The notes under the pieces: generated by a model
Database searches by the model: none
What the model was told of the DNA's origin: nothing
Seen by the model: the letters and a program-made list of their open reading frames with translations, nothing else
NCBI RefSeq assembly: GCF_027942865.1
Contig: NC_134507.1
Coordinates: 36,385,711 to 36,449,710 of the forward strand
From: Odontesthes bonariensis
Lineage: Eukaryota > Chordata > Actinopteri > Atheriniformes > Atherinopsidae
Direction: 5' to 3'
Length of the DNA: 64,000 nucleotides
In this document: one piece after another, positions 42,762 to 54,151 of the stretch
How the letters are laid out: every line of letters begins with the position of its first letter
Position numbering within the stretch: the stretch's first letter is position 1
Translations under genes and position numbers: made by a program

Positions 42762-44101
42762 AAGCTTCAGCTGTCTCCTCCACTTCACACCTCGCCCCCC
42801 CACCACACATCCTGCGGACATCAACCCCCGACTGCTCTCAACGCCTTTGTCCTCCACTTCTCAACCCCCCCTGCTGAGTGCATTGGACTTCAACACCTCT
42901 CCTCCAGACTGCTTTTACCCCACTGAGGCATCAACCCCCCTCCCCCGCCTGATGTGAGTACTGGCCAGGTGAAGAGACAGCTGGAAAGACTCCACCTAGG
43001 CAAGGCTGCAGGACCTGATGGCATCAGCCCCAGAGTTCTGAGGACCTGTGCCAGCCAGCTGTCTGTTTAACCTGAGCCTGTACCTAGAGAGGATCCCAGC
43101 ACTGTGGAAGACGTCCTGCGTGGTTCCTGTCCCGAAGAAGATGACACTATTCTGGACTCAATGATTACCGACCAGTAGCTCTCACATCTCATGTGATGAA
43201 GGTGCTGGAGAGACTGGTCATGACGCATCTCAGACCGCAGGTGGCTTCTTCCCTTGACCCTCTACAGTTTGCCTACCAGCCTCACCTGGGGGTGGATGAT
43301 GCTGTTGTTTACCTGCTGCAGCGTGCTCACTCGTACCTGGATGGATCTGGTTGCACTTTGAGAATCACATTCTTTGATTTTTCGAATGCATTCAACACAA
43401 TCCGGCCGGGTCTACTGAGTGACAAACTGCAGGTCATGGGGGTAGACACATCCATCATCTCCTGGATTGCTAACTACCTGACAGACAGACCACAGTATGT
43501 CCTGCTGGGCAGTGTTCTGTCTGATGTGGTGGTTGGCAGTGCAGGAGCTCCTCAGGGGACTGTGCTGTCTCCTTTCCTGTTTACCTTGTACACCACAGAC
43601 TTTAAATGTATAAGGGATGGACAGGAGGGGGAGTACAGAGCGCTGGTAGAGGATTTTGTGGATTGGTCTGGCAGAAATCACCTGCTTCTGAATGTGGCAA
43701 AGACCAGAGAGATGGTCATTGACTTCAGAAGGAGGAGGACGGCTCCAAAACCTCTGTGCGTTCTGGGAGAGGATGTTGCAGTGGTGGAGGACTACAAGTA
43801 CCTGGGAGTGCACCTGGACAACGGACTAAACTGGAGGACCAACACCGATGCTGTCTACAAGAAGGGAACTCTATTTTCTGAGGAAGCTGAGATCCTTCAA
43901 TGTGTGCAGCAAGATGTTGGAAATAGGGCTGTCGCGATAACCGCAAAATGTAATCACCGCCGTGCTGAGAGGACCTCCGCGTTGCATGTCCAGGCCACCG
44001 CCACCACCGCCCACCGCACGCCCCCTTGCGCGCGCAGAACAACTCGAGAAACTAAAAGAGTTTTTAAGAATGCACAGTACATACAAAGCGACTGACAGAA
44101 C

Positions 44102-44786
44102 TAGGGGTGCAACGGATCAAAACTCTCACGGTTCGGATCGTTCCTCGGATCAGAGTCACGGATCGGATCATTTTTCGGATCAGCAAAAAAAAAACAAAAA
44201 AAAAAAACATGTTTTGTCTTTTTGTTTATCAACACTTTTAAATTATTAAATTGAAATATATAAAATCAACTTAAAGAGCGCAATTAACATCTTCTTTTCA
44301 ACATAATCAAAGAAAAACAACTTAAAGTGCAACATAAAAACACACCGATACTGTTTGTGATCGCTTTAGCCCGGTCAGATTGTGAAGGAAGGGGCTGCCT
44401 AAATGCCGCGGTTGTTCACCCGCTTTCGGTTTCACTCCTGTCAGTGAAACACCGGGGTGATGTCGCTGCAAAGTCTGCACCGAAGTCTAGCCTACTTTTA
44501 TTTTCCATGCCCACTGTTCTACATGTTTTACGCTGAGGACAATAAATCATAAACGAGCCATAGGACTGTTTGCTTATTGAAGAGGGAACTGTTGTAGACT
44601 TTTACCAAGAGCGTGGAAAGTAGCTCTGTCCCTAGAAACTAGCAGGAATGGTAACAGCTGTGTGAGGACTGAACATGCGCACAATTTTTTTTTTTTCCAT
44701 AAAGCAATCTGCGGATCATGTGTTTGCCGAACCAAAATAATTGATCCAAACGGATCACGGATCAATGATGATCTGTTGCACCACTA
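44102..44786. mobile_element. hAT MITE (TAGGGGTGCAACGGATC ends), TSD GACAGAAC
   Basis: Perfect 8-bp duplication GACAGAAC at 44094-44101 and 44787-44794. Ends TAGGGGTGCAACGGATC and GATCTGTTGCACCACTA. Subterminal CGGATC repeats are present. No coding content. Confidence 0.93.
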
Positions 44787-45337
44787 GACAGAACTGATAC
44801 TTTTTTTAAGCCAGCACAGTAATAATGATAATGAGTGTTTGTAATCTATCTCCGGGTGTTCCCTCAATAAAACACACATGCACCATCATTGCATAAATTG
44901 GTCAAGGGCCATGCTTTCCAGTAGGGCTGCAACTAACGACTATTTTAATAGTCGACTAGTCACCGACTATTGAAACGATTAATCGGATAATTACTAATTT
45001 TTTCTTAAATTTAGGATGAAGTTGCTTTAATTATGTGGCAAATGATAATAAACACAAGAAAGATGGGTACTTCAATGAAAAATGCATCTTTTATTCAACT
45101 TTGCTGCTGATTCATACAAAAAGTAAATAAAAATGTCCTATCTAAAACCAATTAGGCACAGTGCTCGGTCAGTATAGACATAAATCCATAAATAAATAAA
45201 CCTCTGTCCATTTTTTAAGGACAGGCAAATGTATTTTATAAAAAATAAATAATTACAATCAAGTAAACATTTTTTTTCCTGTAAACCAAGGACAGGCTCG
45301 TTAGCAGCAGTAAAACAGTAAATAAAACAAATATTAA

Positions 45338-45756
45338 AGCTGCAGTCGGCAACTTTTTTTTAGTCATTGAACTGGCTTGAACTGTCATGGGATTCTAGAA
45401 GTAGAATATTAAATAGGCTGTTTAGGAAAAATAACGAAATCTGTAGCTCCCTCTGAAGCCTGTAATCATGCTTGCAAAAACCGAGCACTCCCAACTGTTT
45501 TTAACCAATCAAGTTAGGGTGGAGGAATCCTACCTGTCAATCACAGCTTGTGCACACGCTGCTGAGCATGAGTCTGCCCCAGCTTGTGTGCGCTCACACT
45601 GGTGTGAACTCACGTGCACAACCTCGTCCACAGAGGGGGAGGGGTTTGGGGGGCGATTCGGAGCTTGTTAGAGGTTGGGGGAGGGACCTGAAAGTTGTAT
45701 CAGTTCGAATTTTCCGACTTTAGACTCGCAATTTTGAAAACCTGCCGACTGCAGCT
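45338..45756. mobile_element. TTAA MITE (AGCTGCAGTCGGCAAC ends)
   Basis: Inverted ends AGCTGCAGTCGGCA and TGCCGACTGCAGCT-like, flanked by TTAA at 45334-45337 and 45757-45760. 419 bp, no coding content. Confidence 0.85.
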
Positions 45757-45954
45757 TTAAGTGCATTTTGTGAAGTAAATTCAGTGGTCAACTGCACAGT
45801 CTGTTGCAAAAGAACTTTACAATTCTCAATTGTCCGCTTTACAATTCTCCGCTTTTAACAACACAGCTGAAAATAAAGCATTCAGAGTTGTCCAAAATCA
45901 AGTAAACATGGACTGTGTGATACAACCTGGACACAAACCTGTCATGGTGGGGGG

Positions 45955-46171
45955 CGGTCAGTGGCATAGTGGGTTAAGCAGCCGCCCCATGTACAGAGGC
46001 TTAGTCCTCGATGCAGCGGGCCCCGGTTCGATTCCCGCATCTAGCGGCCCTTTGCTGCATGTCTTCCCCATCTCTCTGCCCCCTGCTTCCTGTCTCTCTC
46101 ACACTGTCCTATCATTAAAGGCATAAAAAGCCCAAAAAAATACTTTAAAAAAAAAAAAAAAAAAAAAAAAC
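45955..46171 (+). mobile_element. tRNA-derived SINE with poly(A) tail
   Basis: A-box-like GTGGCATAGTGGGTTAAGC, B box GGTTCGATTCC (46025-46035), a CTTTGCTGCATGTCTTCCCC body and CTATCATTAAAGGC, ending in a long A run. A common fish SINE pattern. Confidence 0.88.
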
Positions 46172-46892
46172 CCTGTCGTGGTGGACAGACCAGGTTTAAA
46201 ATCAACATGAGTCTCAGGCTATGTCGTTCAGTTTGTTCATCCTAAGAAAAGTCAGCATATCCACATGCTCTCGTGTGAGGCTTGCTCTCTTCTGGGAGCA
46301 GATATTTCCTGCTGCTGAGAAGATTCGCTCTGCCGGGGTGGATGTTGCAGGAATGCACAGAAGAGATCTTGCTAGGTTTGACAGTGTGGGAAAATGTCTC
46401 TCATTTTCTCTCCACCATTTTCAACTTACCGAGGCGAGTCAGACTCCGTTTCGTTTAACTGCCCAACGTGCTTTCTCTTTAAATGTTCGTGCATCACCGA
46501 GGGTCTGCTTTGCAAACCTTGCAAGTTATCTTTTTAGTCGCCGTATCCTGGCTAAAATGCTCCCGAACTTTAGAAGTTTTGGCACGCATTAGCTAATGTG
46601 TTGGACGCCGCCATTTCTGTGTACATTACCGCTCGACAGAGACGCATGTGAGAGTGCATGTGCGACTCTCGGAAGAGATTGTAATTAAGTGAGATGCCTC
46701 ACTCTGTTTGAAAAACACGTCTGGCGACAATAGTCGACAATGGAATTCATTGTCGACTATTTCTATTATCGAAATTTGTCGACAACGTCGACTCATCGTG
46801 GCAGCCCTACTTTCCAGGAAACATCGGTGAGTAACTTGATATCAGTCATGTTCCTTAACTTTTAAGTTTTAGGGCCTAGGTCTGTAGGCCTA

Positions 46893-46921
46893 TTTAAAAA
46901 AAAAAAAAAAAAAAAAAAAAA
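46893..46921 (+). repeat. Poly-A tract
   Basis: About 27-29 A with no recognisable retroelement directly upstream. Confidence 0.85.
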
Positions 46922-47495
46922 TTTAAAAATGTGTCGTGCCAGAAATAAGCTCTAACAACTTCGCGGAAACAGTTAAAGTTCAGCTTGGGTTTGTTGGACG
47001 GCGGGCAGTCTGTTTAAAGAAAACTGTATCCCGGACACGTGAGCTCAACTGCTGCGCTGATCTGCTTCGTTTTGCTCCCTCATTACTAAACGAAACGTGC
47101 GCAGGTCTGCAACAATGTTGATATTTGCCATGTGGCACTGGCAACAATGTTACAGAACTGGGGTATGCGCTGCTTGATCTCCGCTATGTTGGTCTGTGAG
47201 CGAGTAAATGACAGGCAAAGCAAAGTGAAATGTCAGAATCGCTGGGAAAAAAAGACGGATTATGCGCTCGATTTTCATCTAACATTGCGTGTCGTGGAAA
47301 GTAGCCTAATGAACAAAAATGCGATATCACCGCATACCGCGCTGTTGAGAGGCTCTGAGTCACCGCGGTGGGAATTTCCTCACCGCGACAGCCCTAGTTG
47401 GAGATGTTCTATCAGTCTGTTGTTGCCAGAGCACTCTTCTTCGCTGTGGTCTGCTGGGGGAACAGCATCAGAGCCGGTGACACCAGCAGGCTTAA

Positions 47496-48415
47496 AGGGG
47501 AACTCCGGGGCATTTGAAGCGTGTTTCCATTGCTAGAGGTTGTCAAATACTGCTAGTAGGACACAGAGAGGTCCAGATCTGCGCTCCCTGTGTGGAGATC
47601 GCTCTGTCCGCACAGCCTGTCATGCGAGGCTAATACGTGGTGGCTAAGGGGCAAGCGCTAACCTTTCCACGTAAAACAACAACTTGCACACTGCAGAAAC
47701 GTCACACCACTTTATAACCCATCCGACAATAAAGTCACAAGCCTTACCATCAAAACCATATGCATGGTTCTCACATTACTGGCATGGGGACGTTACAAAA
47801 CAACTTTATAAACAGCATTTAACTCGCCGGCTGGTTGTAGGCTCGCGCATGTGAAAGCCCAAAAGAGTCGATGGACGATAATCCCATATACAAAACAATT
47901 ATATTCTCTAGAAAAACTACGTTCAAGTATTTAAAACATTACAACAATACATGCCCAGTAATATTGTTGTAATGTTTTAAATACTTGAACGTAGTTTTTC
48001 TAGAGAAGATAATAGTTTTGTATATGGGATTATTCTCCATCGACTCTTTTGGGCTTTCACATGCGCGAGCCTACAACCAGCCGGCGAGTTAAATGCTGTT
48101 TATAAAGTTGTTTTGTAACGTCCCCATGCCAGTAATGTGAGAACCATGCATATGCTTTTGATGGTAAGGCTTGTGACTTTATTGTCGGATGGGTTATAAA
48201 GTGGTGTGACGTTTCTACAGTGTGCAAGTTGTTGTTTTACGTGGAAAGGTTAGCGCTTGCCCCTTAGCCACCACGTATTAGCCTCGCATGACAGGCTGAG
48301 TGAACAGCGCGATCTCCACACAGGGAGCGCAGATTTGCACCTCTCTGTGTCCTACTATCATTATTTGACAACCTCTAGCAATGGAAACACGCTTCAAATG
48401 CCCCGGAGTTCCCCT
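47496..48415. mobile_element. 920-bp palindromic TTAA foldback element
   Basis: From AGGGGAACTCCGGGGCATTT at 47496 to its inverse at 48415, flanked by TTAA (47492-47495, 48416-48419). The arms of about 450 bp are near-identical and meet at a ~14-nt loop near 47955. There is no unique interior and no ORF. Removing it joins the Rex1 frame at ...SRL|NKLIKKAG. Confidence 0.93.
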
Positions 48416-48887
48416 TTAATAAACTCATTAAGAAGGCTGGTTCTGTCATCGGCTGCAAACTGGACTGATTTGAATCGGTGGTGGAGAGGAGGACACTGAA
48501 CAAACTGTTATCCATCATGGATAACCCCACCCATCCTCTCCACCAGCTGCTGGTTGGACAGCGGAGCTCCTTTTCCAACAGGCTCATCCAGCTCCGCCGT
48601 CACAAGGAACGATTCAGGAAATCCTTCCTACCAGCAGCCATCACCATATACAACACCTCCCCTCTGGCTGGAAGAGAACTTCAAGCTCAATAGGCCTGAA
48701 GTCTCTCCTAAAAAACAATAACAAAAAAAAAACTCTTCATACTGTAGATTTGTACATAGCTAATATTTATTCACTATTTTTATTTTATTTTATTCTATTT
48801 GCTTGTTTTTACTTTAATTGTTTACATATCTTTTACTGTATGCTGCTGCAACACAACAATTTCCCAAATTGGGATGAATAAAGTACT

Positions 48888-48914
48888 TATCTATCTATCT
48901 ATCTATCTATCTAT
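48888..48914 (+). repeat. (ATCT)n LINE tail
   Basis: Six to seven ATCT units at the 3' end of the Rex1/CR1-like LINE. Confidence 0.9.
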
Positions 48915-49372
48915 TACAGGATTTCATAAAGACAGAATCCTCTAGAGTAAACACCAGGGGCCTCATGTACAAAGCGTGCGTACGCACAAAATAGTGGCGT
49001 ACGCACCTTTTCACGTCAACGATCAGATGTACCAAGAACGAAAAGACCGTGGAAATGTGCGGTGCCTCACGGCAGCTTCAGGGCTGGCGTACGCACATTT
49101 CTGCAGCCGTTGATTCTTTGGCGACACCTAATGTTGGGTGATGTTGGGAAACTGTTATAATAAATAAATGTGAAAACAATTAGTCCTCAGACAGTGATGT
49201 GCACATTTGAGATAGATGAACAATTAATACTGATAAACAATTAATACACCCATGTGTCTCCATTTGCATGAGTGAATATGAAAGCAGCGCAAAGTGGTGC
49301 AATGCATACCATTAAAAACAATGGCTGCTTTAGCAAGGCAAGGCAATTTTATTTATAGAGCACAATTCATAC

Positions 49373-50149
49373 CAGTGACGCGCGGAATGTGAACGACGAA
49401 AAAAAACATCCCGCAACCGACCGCTTTGTCCTCTAACCCGCCCGTTAACTCAGACCGCAAGAAATATTTTTGAAAAAATGTTGACCCGACCCGCTTCCCG
49501 TCCCGCTTTTAAAAAAAGTGGCCAATGGTCTTAATGAACATCATAGTGTCATTGGCAACGCACAACGGACCTCATATAGCCTACCTGCATTCATTTTTAA
49601 GGTGGTAAAATTGTAAGATTGCATTGCTTGTAAGTTTATGTTGACAAACTTTCCCCGCTTCAGCATTCAAGTTAAATTAGCGCTCACCATCTAAAAAAAT
49701 GCAATAGAGGTAGCCTTCCCACAACAATTTGCTATAGGCAACTTCGTCACATGGAAGAATAACATATGCTCTCACATCACATCTTTGATGATCTCGGCGA
49801 ATGAGTCCCAAACCTTACTTTTTTTGCGTGTGTGTTTGCGGAGCTTCCACTCTCCCAACTTGACCTTCTCTCTTGCCGTCTCCATACCTACTGTACTTCT
49901 GACCACGTACGTCATCTCTGCGGAAGTTATTCAGCCGATAAAGTGTATTTATTTAATAGAACATTGTGTCTACTGTTTGAATTACAAACGTTTACCACGT
50001 TATTTTTTAATGTTTATCTCAAACGACAAAACGATCCGACCGATTGCAACCCGAATATCATTAAAAATATTTTTTTATGACCCGCAACTGCGGGTGACTG
50101 CGGATGCCTGCAGGCGCCCGCTGGCTTCGGGTCAGCCCGCGCATCACTG
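49373..50149. mobile_element. hAT MITE in L2 3'UTR, TSD ATTCATAM
   Basis: Ends CAGTGACGCGCGG and CCCGCGCATCACTG; 8-bp flanks ATTCATAC and ATTCATAA. Subterminal CCCGC/GACCCG repeats. No transposase. Confidence 0.9.
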
Positions 50150-50542
50150 ATTCATAAACAAAGCAATTCAAAGTGCTTCACAGCTATATAAAATCACAAG
50201 AAGGCATAAAAAAGAAATAAGAACATAAGAAAAAATACAAATAGATAAAATCAGAGAAATAAAAAGCATCATTTAAATTGTAAACAAAAAGAAAGAAATA
50301 AGAACAATATAAAATCAGTAGTTAAAATGTGATTACGTTTTGAGCTTTATTCAAACGCAGATGAAAATAGGTGTGTCTTCAACCTGGACTTAAATACACT
50401 GAGCGTTTCAGCTGATCTGAGGCTTTCTGGGAGTTTGTTCCAGACATGTGGAGCATAGAAGCTGAATGCAGCTTCTCCATGTCTGGTTCTGACTCTGGGA
50501 ACTGATAGAAGACCGGATCCAGATGACCTGAGGGGTCTGGAA

Positions 50543-51441
50543 TAGAAACCGACCGATCGATCGGCCAGCCGATTTAATCTTATAAAAAAATTTTCAAAAA
50601 TGATTTCATTTTTTTTTTTAAACCGAAGTAATAATGCTTTGCCAGGCTCAGACATTAAAAGACACCCGACGGAACGCTATCCGCGCAAAACCCCTGGTCC
50701 CGGCTGACGACTCACCACCTTGACTAAGCAATTTCCTGCGGGAAATACTGTATAGTAACAATAATCTAAGTGGAAATATAACAAAAAAGAGGACGCTAAT
50801 CTAACATGTGAATGCTTTATAACATTGTCATCCCATGTCCATTTGTTTTCAACTGCATTGGAGTTGAAGAAGAAATGAAAGTTGCTTAGCGTTGTGGTTA
50901 CAAGTGCGTTGGGAATGCGCCGACTATGCAAGCCCCCTCAACGCTGGCTCTAAATTAACACCAGCCAACCGGCCAAATGCTGGTGAAAATTCAGTTTGGC
51001 TGGTAGAAAATAAAACTTACTAGCCACTTCGACCCATTAGTGAGTGTGTGTTTGGCTAGAAAGATTAATATCCACTAGCCATTTTGGCTGGAAGTGTAAA
51101 GAAAAAAAGTTAATTTAGAGCCCTGCTGGGGACTGCTATGTTACGATCTAAACTGAAGTAACGGACAATCTAAGTGAAATATTAACAAAAAGAGAACGCA
51201 CAAATAACAAGTGAACGTTTTAAAACATTGTCATCCCATGTCCATTTGTTTTCGCGATGCATACATGTTTGAAGTTTACAAGTGTTGTGCCTTACTAGTA
51301 TGTTTTATTTGCATGCCAATTAAGGATAATATGATAGCATAAAAAAAAAAAAAAAAACGGCAGGTCACATCGGCCATCGGCTGACTCTGACCGCTAAATA
51401 TCGGTATTGGCTTTAGAAAAACCCATATCGGTCGGTCTCTA
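50543..51441. mobile_element. hAT element (TAGARACCGACCGAT ends), TSD GTCTGGAA
   Basis: Perfect 8-bp duplication GTCTGGAA at 50535-50542 and 51442-51449. Ends TAGAAACCGACCGAT and ATCGGTCGGTCTCTA. 899 bp, no transposase; hosts a smaller MITE. Confidence 0.93.
50946..51124. mobile_element. Small MITE (GCTCTAAATTAAC ends)
   Basis: GCTCTAAATTAAC at the left and GTTAATTTAGAGC at the right, with GCTGG/CCAGC motifs inside. It lies within the hAT at 50543-51441, the innermost of four levels. No target duplication could be read. Confidence 0.7.
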
Positions 51442-53279
51442 GTCTGGAAGGTTCATACTGGGTCAGGAGGTCACTGATGTATTTTGGTCCTAGACGATTC
51501 AGAGCTTTATAGAGCAGCATCAGAACTTTAAAGTCTATCCTCTGATGGACAGGCAGCCGGTGTAAAGACCTCAGAGCTGGACTGATGTGGTCCACTTTTT
51601 TGGTCTTAGTGAGGACTCGAGCAGCAGAGTTCTGAATAAGCTGCAGTTATCTAACAGACTTTTTAGGTAGACCTGTAAAGATGATGTTACAGTAATCAAG
51701 CCTACTAAAGATGAATGCATGGACTAGTTTCTCCAGGTCCTGCTGACACATCAGATCCTTTAACCTTGATATATTCTTAAGGTGATAGTAGGCTGACTTT
51801 GTTACTGCCTTAATGTGTTTTTCCAAATTTAGGTCTGAGTCCATCACTACACTGTAATCGTTTCTCTTTGGCTCCAAAGACAATTACCTCAGTTTTGTTT
51901 AGCTGGAGAAAAGGTCTCCTGGTGACATTGTAATATATATCTGCGTGTCATCTGCATAGCTATGGTAGTTTATTCTGTTGTTTTTTTATAATCTGTGCCA
52001 GTGGGAGCATGTAGATGTTAAACAGAAGAGGTCCCAGGATGGAACCTTGGGGAACTCCACATGTGACTCTTGTCTGCTCAGATGTAAAGTTACTTATTGA
52101 CACAAAGTACTTCCTGTTCTCCAAGTATGTTTTGAACCAGTTTAGTACAGTTCCGGAAAGACCCGCCCAGTTTTCCAGTCGTTTCAGTAATATTTTGTGG
52201 TCAACTTTATCAAATGCAGCACTGAGATCTAGTAAAACTAAGACTGACATTTTTCCACCGTCTGTATTCAGACATATGTCGTTAAACACTTTGGTCAGAG
52301 CAGTCTCAGTGCTGTGGTTCTGTCTAAAACCTGACTGGAAGGTGTCATAGCAGTTATTTTGTTTAAAAAAGTAATTAAGCTGTTGAAAATCCGCTTTTTA
52401 AATGATCTTACTTGAAAATGGGAGATTTGAGATAGGCCTGTAGTTGTTCATTTGTGTCTTGTCAAGATTGTCCTTTTTCAGCAGAGGTTTGATTACAGCT
52501 GTTTTTAGTGGCTCTGGAAACACACCCGACATTAAAGACAAGTTCACAATCAGTAACAGGTCTGACTGCAAAATCTTTGAGACCCTTTTGAAAAAAGCTG
52601 TTGGCAGGATGTCTAAACAGCAAGAGGAGGAGTTCAGCTGACGTAAGATGTCCTCCAGGTCTTTGCTGTTAATGGGTTGGAACTGTGTCATGGTGTTTAA
52701 ACGGGTTTTCGGTGGAGACGGTACATATGCTGAACCTGCTGCTGATGTACCAACTGCTTGTCTAATATTTTGGATTTTGTCAGTGAAGAATTTGGCAAAG
52801 TCATTGCAGGCCATGGTGGAATGAAGTTCAGTTGCCACTAACACAGGAGGGTTTGTTAGCCTGTCAATTGTAGCAAATAAGGCCCGAGCATTATGAGCAT
52901 TATGATGTCAGAGAAGTAGGACTTTCTTGCATTCCTCAGTTGTAAATTATAAAAGTGAAGTTTCTCTTTATAGATGTTATAATGAACCTGGAGATTTGTT
53001 TTTCTCCATCTGCGCTCAGCTTTCCGACACTCTCTTTTCCCATTTTTCACTAGTGTGGAATTTCGCCATGGAGACTTCTTCCTTCCAGAGATAACCTTCA
53101 CCTTAATGGGAGCAATAGCATCCATAACATTTAACATTTTAGTATTGAAGCTACTGAGGAGCTCATTGACTAAAGCCCCGGACAGGGCAGGTGTTAAAGA
53201 GAAGACCTGGTTAAAGATCTCACTACTGTTTTCAGTTATACACCGTTTTGAGATCACTGCTGCAGTATTAGAAGACTTT

Positions 53280-54065
53280 GCAAATGGTGCAATTCAAAGA
53301 GAGCGTGTGTTCAGAGACAGAGAGGATTAGCTGGCATATGATGGCGACTGACTCATTAGCCGTTTTGAGGGAAATCCTCCTAGAACTGTGCGCAGAGCTG
53401 CGGCCGGCGTTGGAGCGCAACACAGTGAGGAGCCATGCGCTGCCTGTGCCCACAGGTGATGTGCACACTGGGGTTCCAACCGGGGCATTCCAGAGGTGAT
53501 GTGCACACTGGGGTTCCTATAGCAACCGGGGCATTCCACAGGTGATGTGCACACTGGGGTTCCTATAGCAACCGGGGCATTCCACAGGTGATGTGCACAT
53601 TGGGGTTCCTATAGCAACCGGGGCATTCCACAGGTGATGTGCACACTGGGGTTCCTAAAGCAACCGGGGCATTCCAGAGGGAGCTGGCCACCCGATTGGG
53701 ACTGTGCCAGTCTACCCTGAGCCGAGCCATGCCAGTCGTGTGGGACAGAATTATCCGCATCTCAGTCAAATTCCCAACAGGCCAACATTAAAGCTCAATT
53801 TGAAGCGAGAGCCGATTTTGTAATCGGAGCTATCGACTGCGCACACATTGCTATAAAAGCGCCATCACATGATGAATTTGTATGTTAACAGGAAACATTT
53901 CCATTCGATCATGTACAGATCATATGTGATGCGTAAATGCAATTAACCAACATTGTGGTGAGGTGCCCTGGTTCAACGCACGATTCATACATTCTGAGTA
54001 ACAGCATTGTTGGGAACAGACTTACAGGGCGGAACTGTGCGTGATGGTTGGCTTCTTGGTGAGTA
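53280..54065 (+). pseudogene. Harbinger DDE transposase, second copy, disrupted by a 46-bp tandem repeat
   Basis: Plus frames: MATDSLAVLREILLELCAEL, then the repeat zone, then LGLCQSTLSRAMPVVWDRII, an IGAIDCAHIAIKAPS-like block and WLLG before donor GTGAGTAAC at about 54059. Counterpart of 8702-9275. The 46-bp repeat (not a multiple of three) shifts frame with each added copy. Confidence 0.83.
53455..53680 (+). repeat. 46-bp minisatellite within transposase, about five units
   Basis: Unit CACAGGTGATGTGCACACTG followed by GGGTTCCTATAGCAACCGGG GCATTC (46 bp), with the first unit shortened. The sister element at 9090-9180 has two. Confidence 0.93.
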
Positions 54066-54151
54066 ACTTCATTCTTGTAATTGTCCTAATATTATTCCCC
54101 GTGACGTGCATTGAGTATGTGCGCCGCAAGTCTTTGTACATGAGGCCCCAG

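Larger units (their letters stand above)
44922..46809. mobile_element. hAT element (TAGGGCTGCAAC ends), TSD CTTTCCAG
   Basis: Perfect 8-bp duplication CTTTCCAG at 44914-44921 and 46810-46817. Subterminal AGTCGACTA-type repeats at both ends. It hosts a TTAA element and a SINE; a 123-codon frame at 46221-46592 has no recognisable family. Confidence 0.93.
43924..47396. mobile_element. hAT element (TAGGGCTGTCGCG ends), TSD GTTGGARA
   Basis: Ends TAGGGCTGTCGCG and CGCGACAGCCCTA, flanked by GTTGGAAA (43916-43923) and GTTGGAGA (47397-47404), 8 bp with one substitution. It hosts two further hAT elements, a SINE and a TTAA element. No transposase frame is recognised. Confidence 0.92.
41796..48693 (+). 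pseudogene. Rex1/CR1-like ORF2, split into four pieces with catalytic box deleted
   Basis: Piece 1: KKEAFRAGDKAQMRSIQHDL to NELNTFFNRF. Piece 2: MMKVLERLVMTHLRPQVASS, RITFFDFSNAFNTIRPGLLS, GAPQGTVLSPFLFTLYTTDF, then directly IRDGQEGEYRAL and YKYLGVHLDNGLNWRTNTDA. Piece 3: a FFAVVCWG-type end. Piece 4: NKLLSIMDNPTHPLHQLLVG to KERFRKSFLPAAITIYNTSP. In related LINEs about 20 residues carrying the F-x-DD catalytic motif lie between TxDF and the IRDG-like segment; here they are missing, so the RT was disabled independently of the insertions. Confidence 0.85.
41796..48914 (+). mobile_element. Rex1/CR1-like LINE, 5'-truncated and riddled with insertions
   Basis: LINE segments at 41796-42069, 42762-43923, 47397-47495 and 48416-48914 read in order as one element, ending GGGATGAATAAAGTACTTAT plus (ATCT)n. 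The gaps are filled by a MADF-bearing TIR element, a hAT (itself hosting others) and a TTAA palindrome. About 2 kb of LINE is spread over 7.1 kb. Confidence 0.88.
50347..53257 (-). pseudogene. L2 LINE ORF2, minus strand, broken
   Basis: Minus order: endonuclease end and linker (53257-52856), RT start NNYRPISNLPFSSKII (52400), VLVLLDLSAAFDKVDHKILL (52250), CGVPQGSILGPLLFNIYMLP (52020), YADDTQIY (about 51945), then thumb segments to YEPSR (51442). After the hAT insertion it resumes PLRSSGSGLLSVPRVRTRHG to the C-terminus at 50347. At least four frame changes. Catalytic YADD is retained, but the copy is dead. Confidence 0.88.
49331..53264 (-). mobile_element. L2-clade LINE inside the Harbinger, itself interrupted
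   Basis: The 3' end AAGGCAAGGCAATTTTATTT starts at 49335, and L2 homology runs to the endonuclease end at about 53257. Interrupted by hATs at 49373-50149 and 50543-51441. Same family as the copy at 1537-4050. Confidence 0.9.
48958..54148 (+). mobile_element. PIF/Harbinger transposon, second copy, TSD CAG
   Basis: Same GGGCCTCATGTACAAAG ends as 7735-9718, flanked by CAG at 48955-48957 and 54149-54151. The Myb-like half is deleted: near 54125 the sequence jumps from transposase flank to the terminus. A 3.9-kb L2 is inserted at about 49331-53264; without it the element would be about 1.25 kb. Confidence 0.92.

Noticed and set aside
46221-46592. 123-codon frame inside a hAT
   Set aside because: No BED, RNaseH-like or hATC motif; composition and position give no support for coding.
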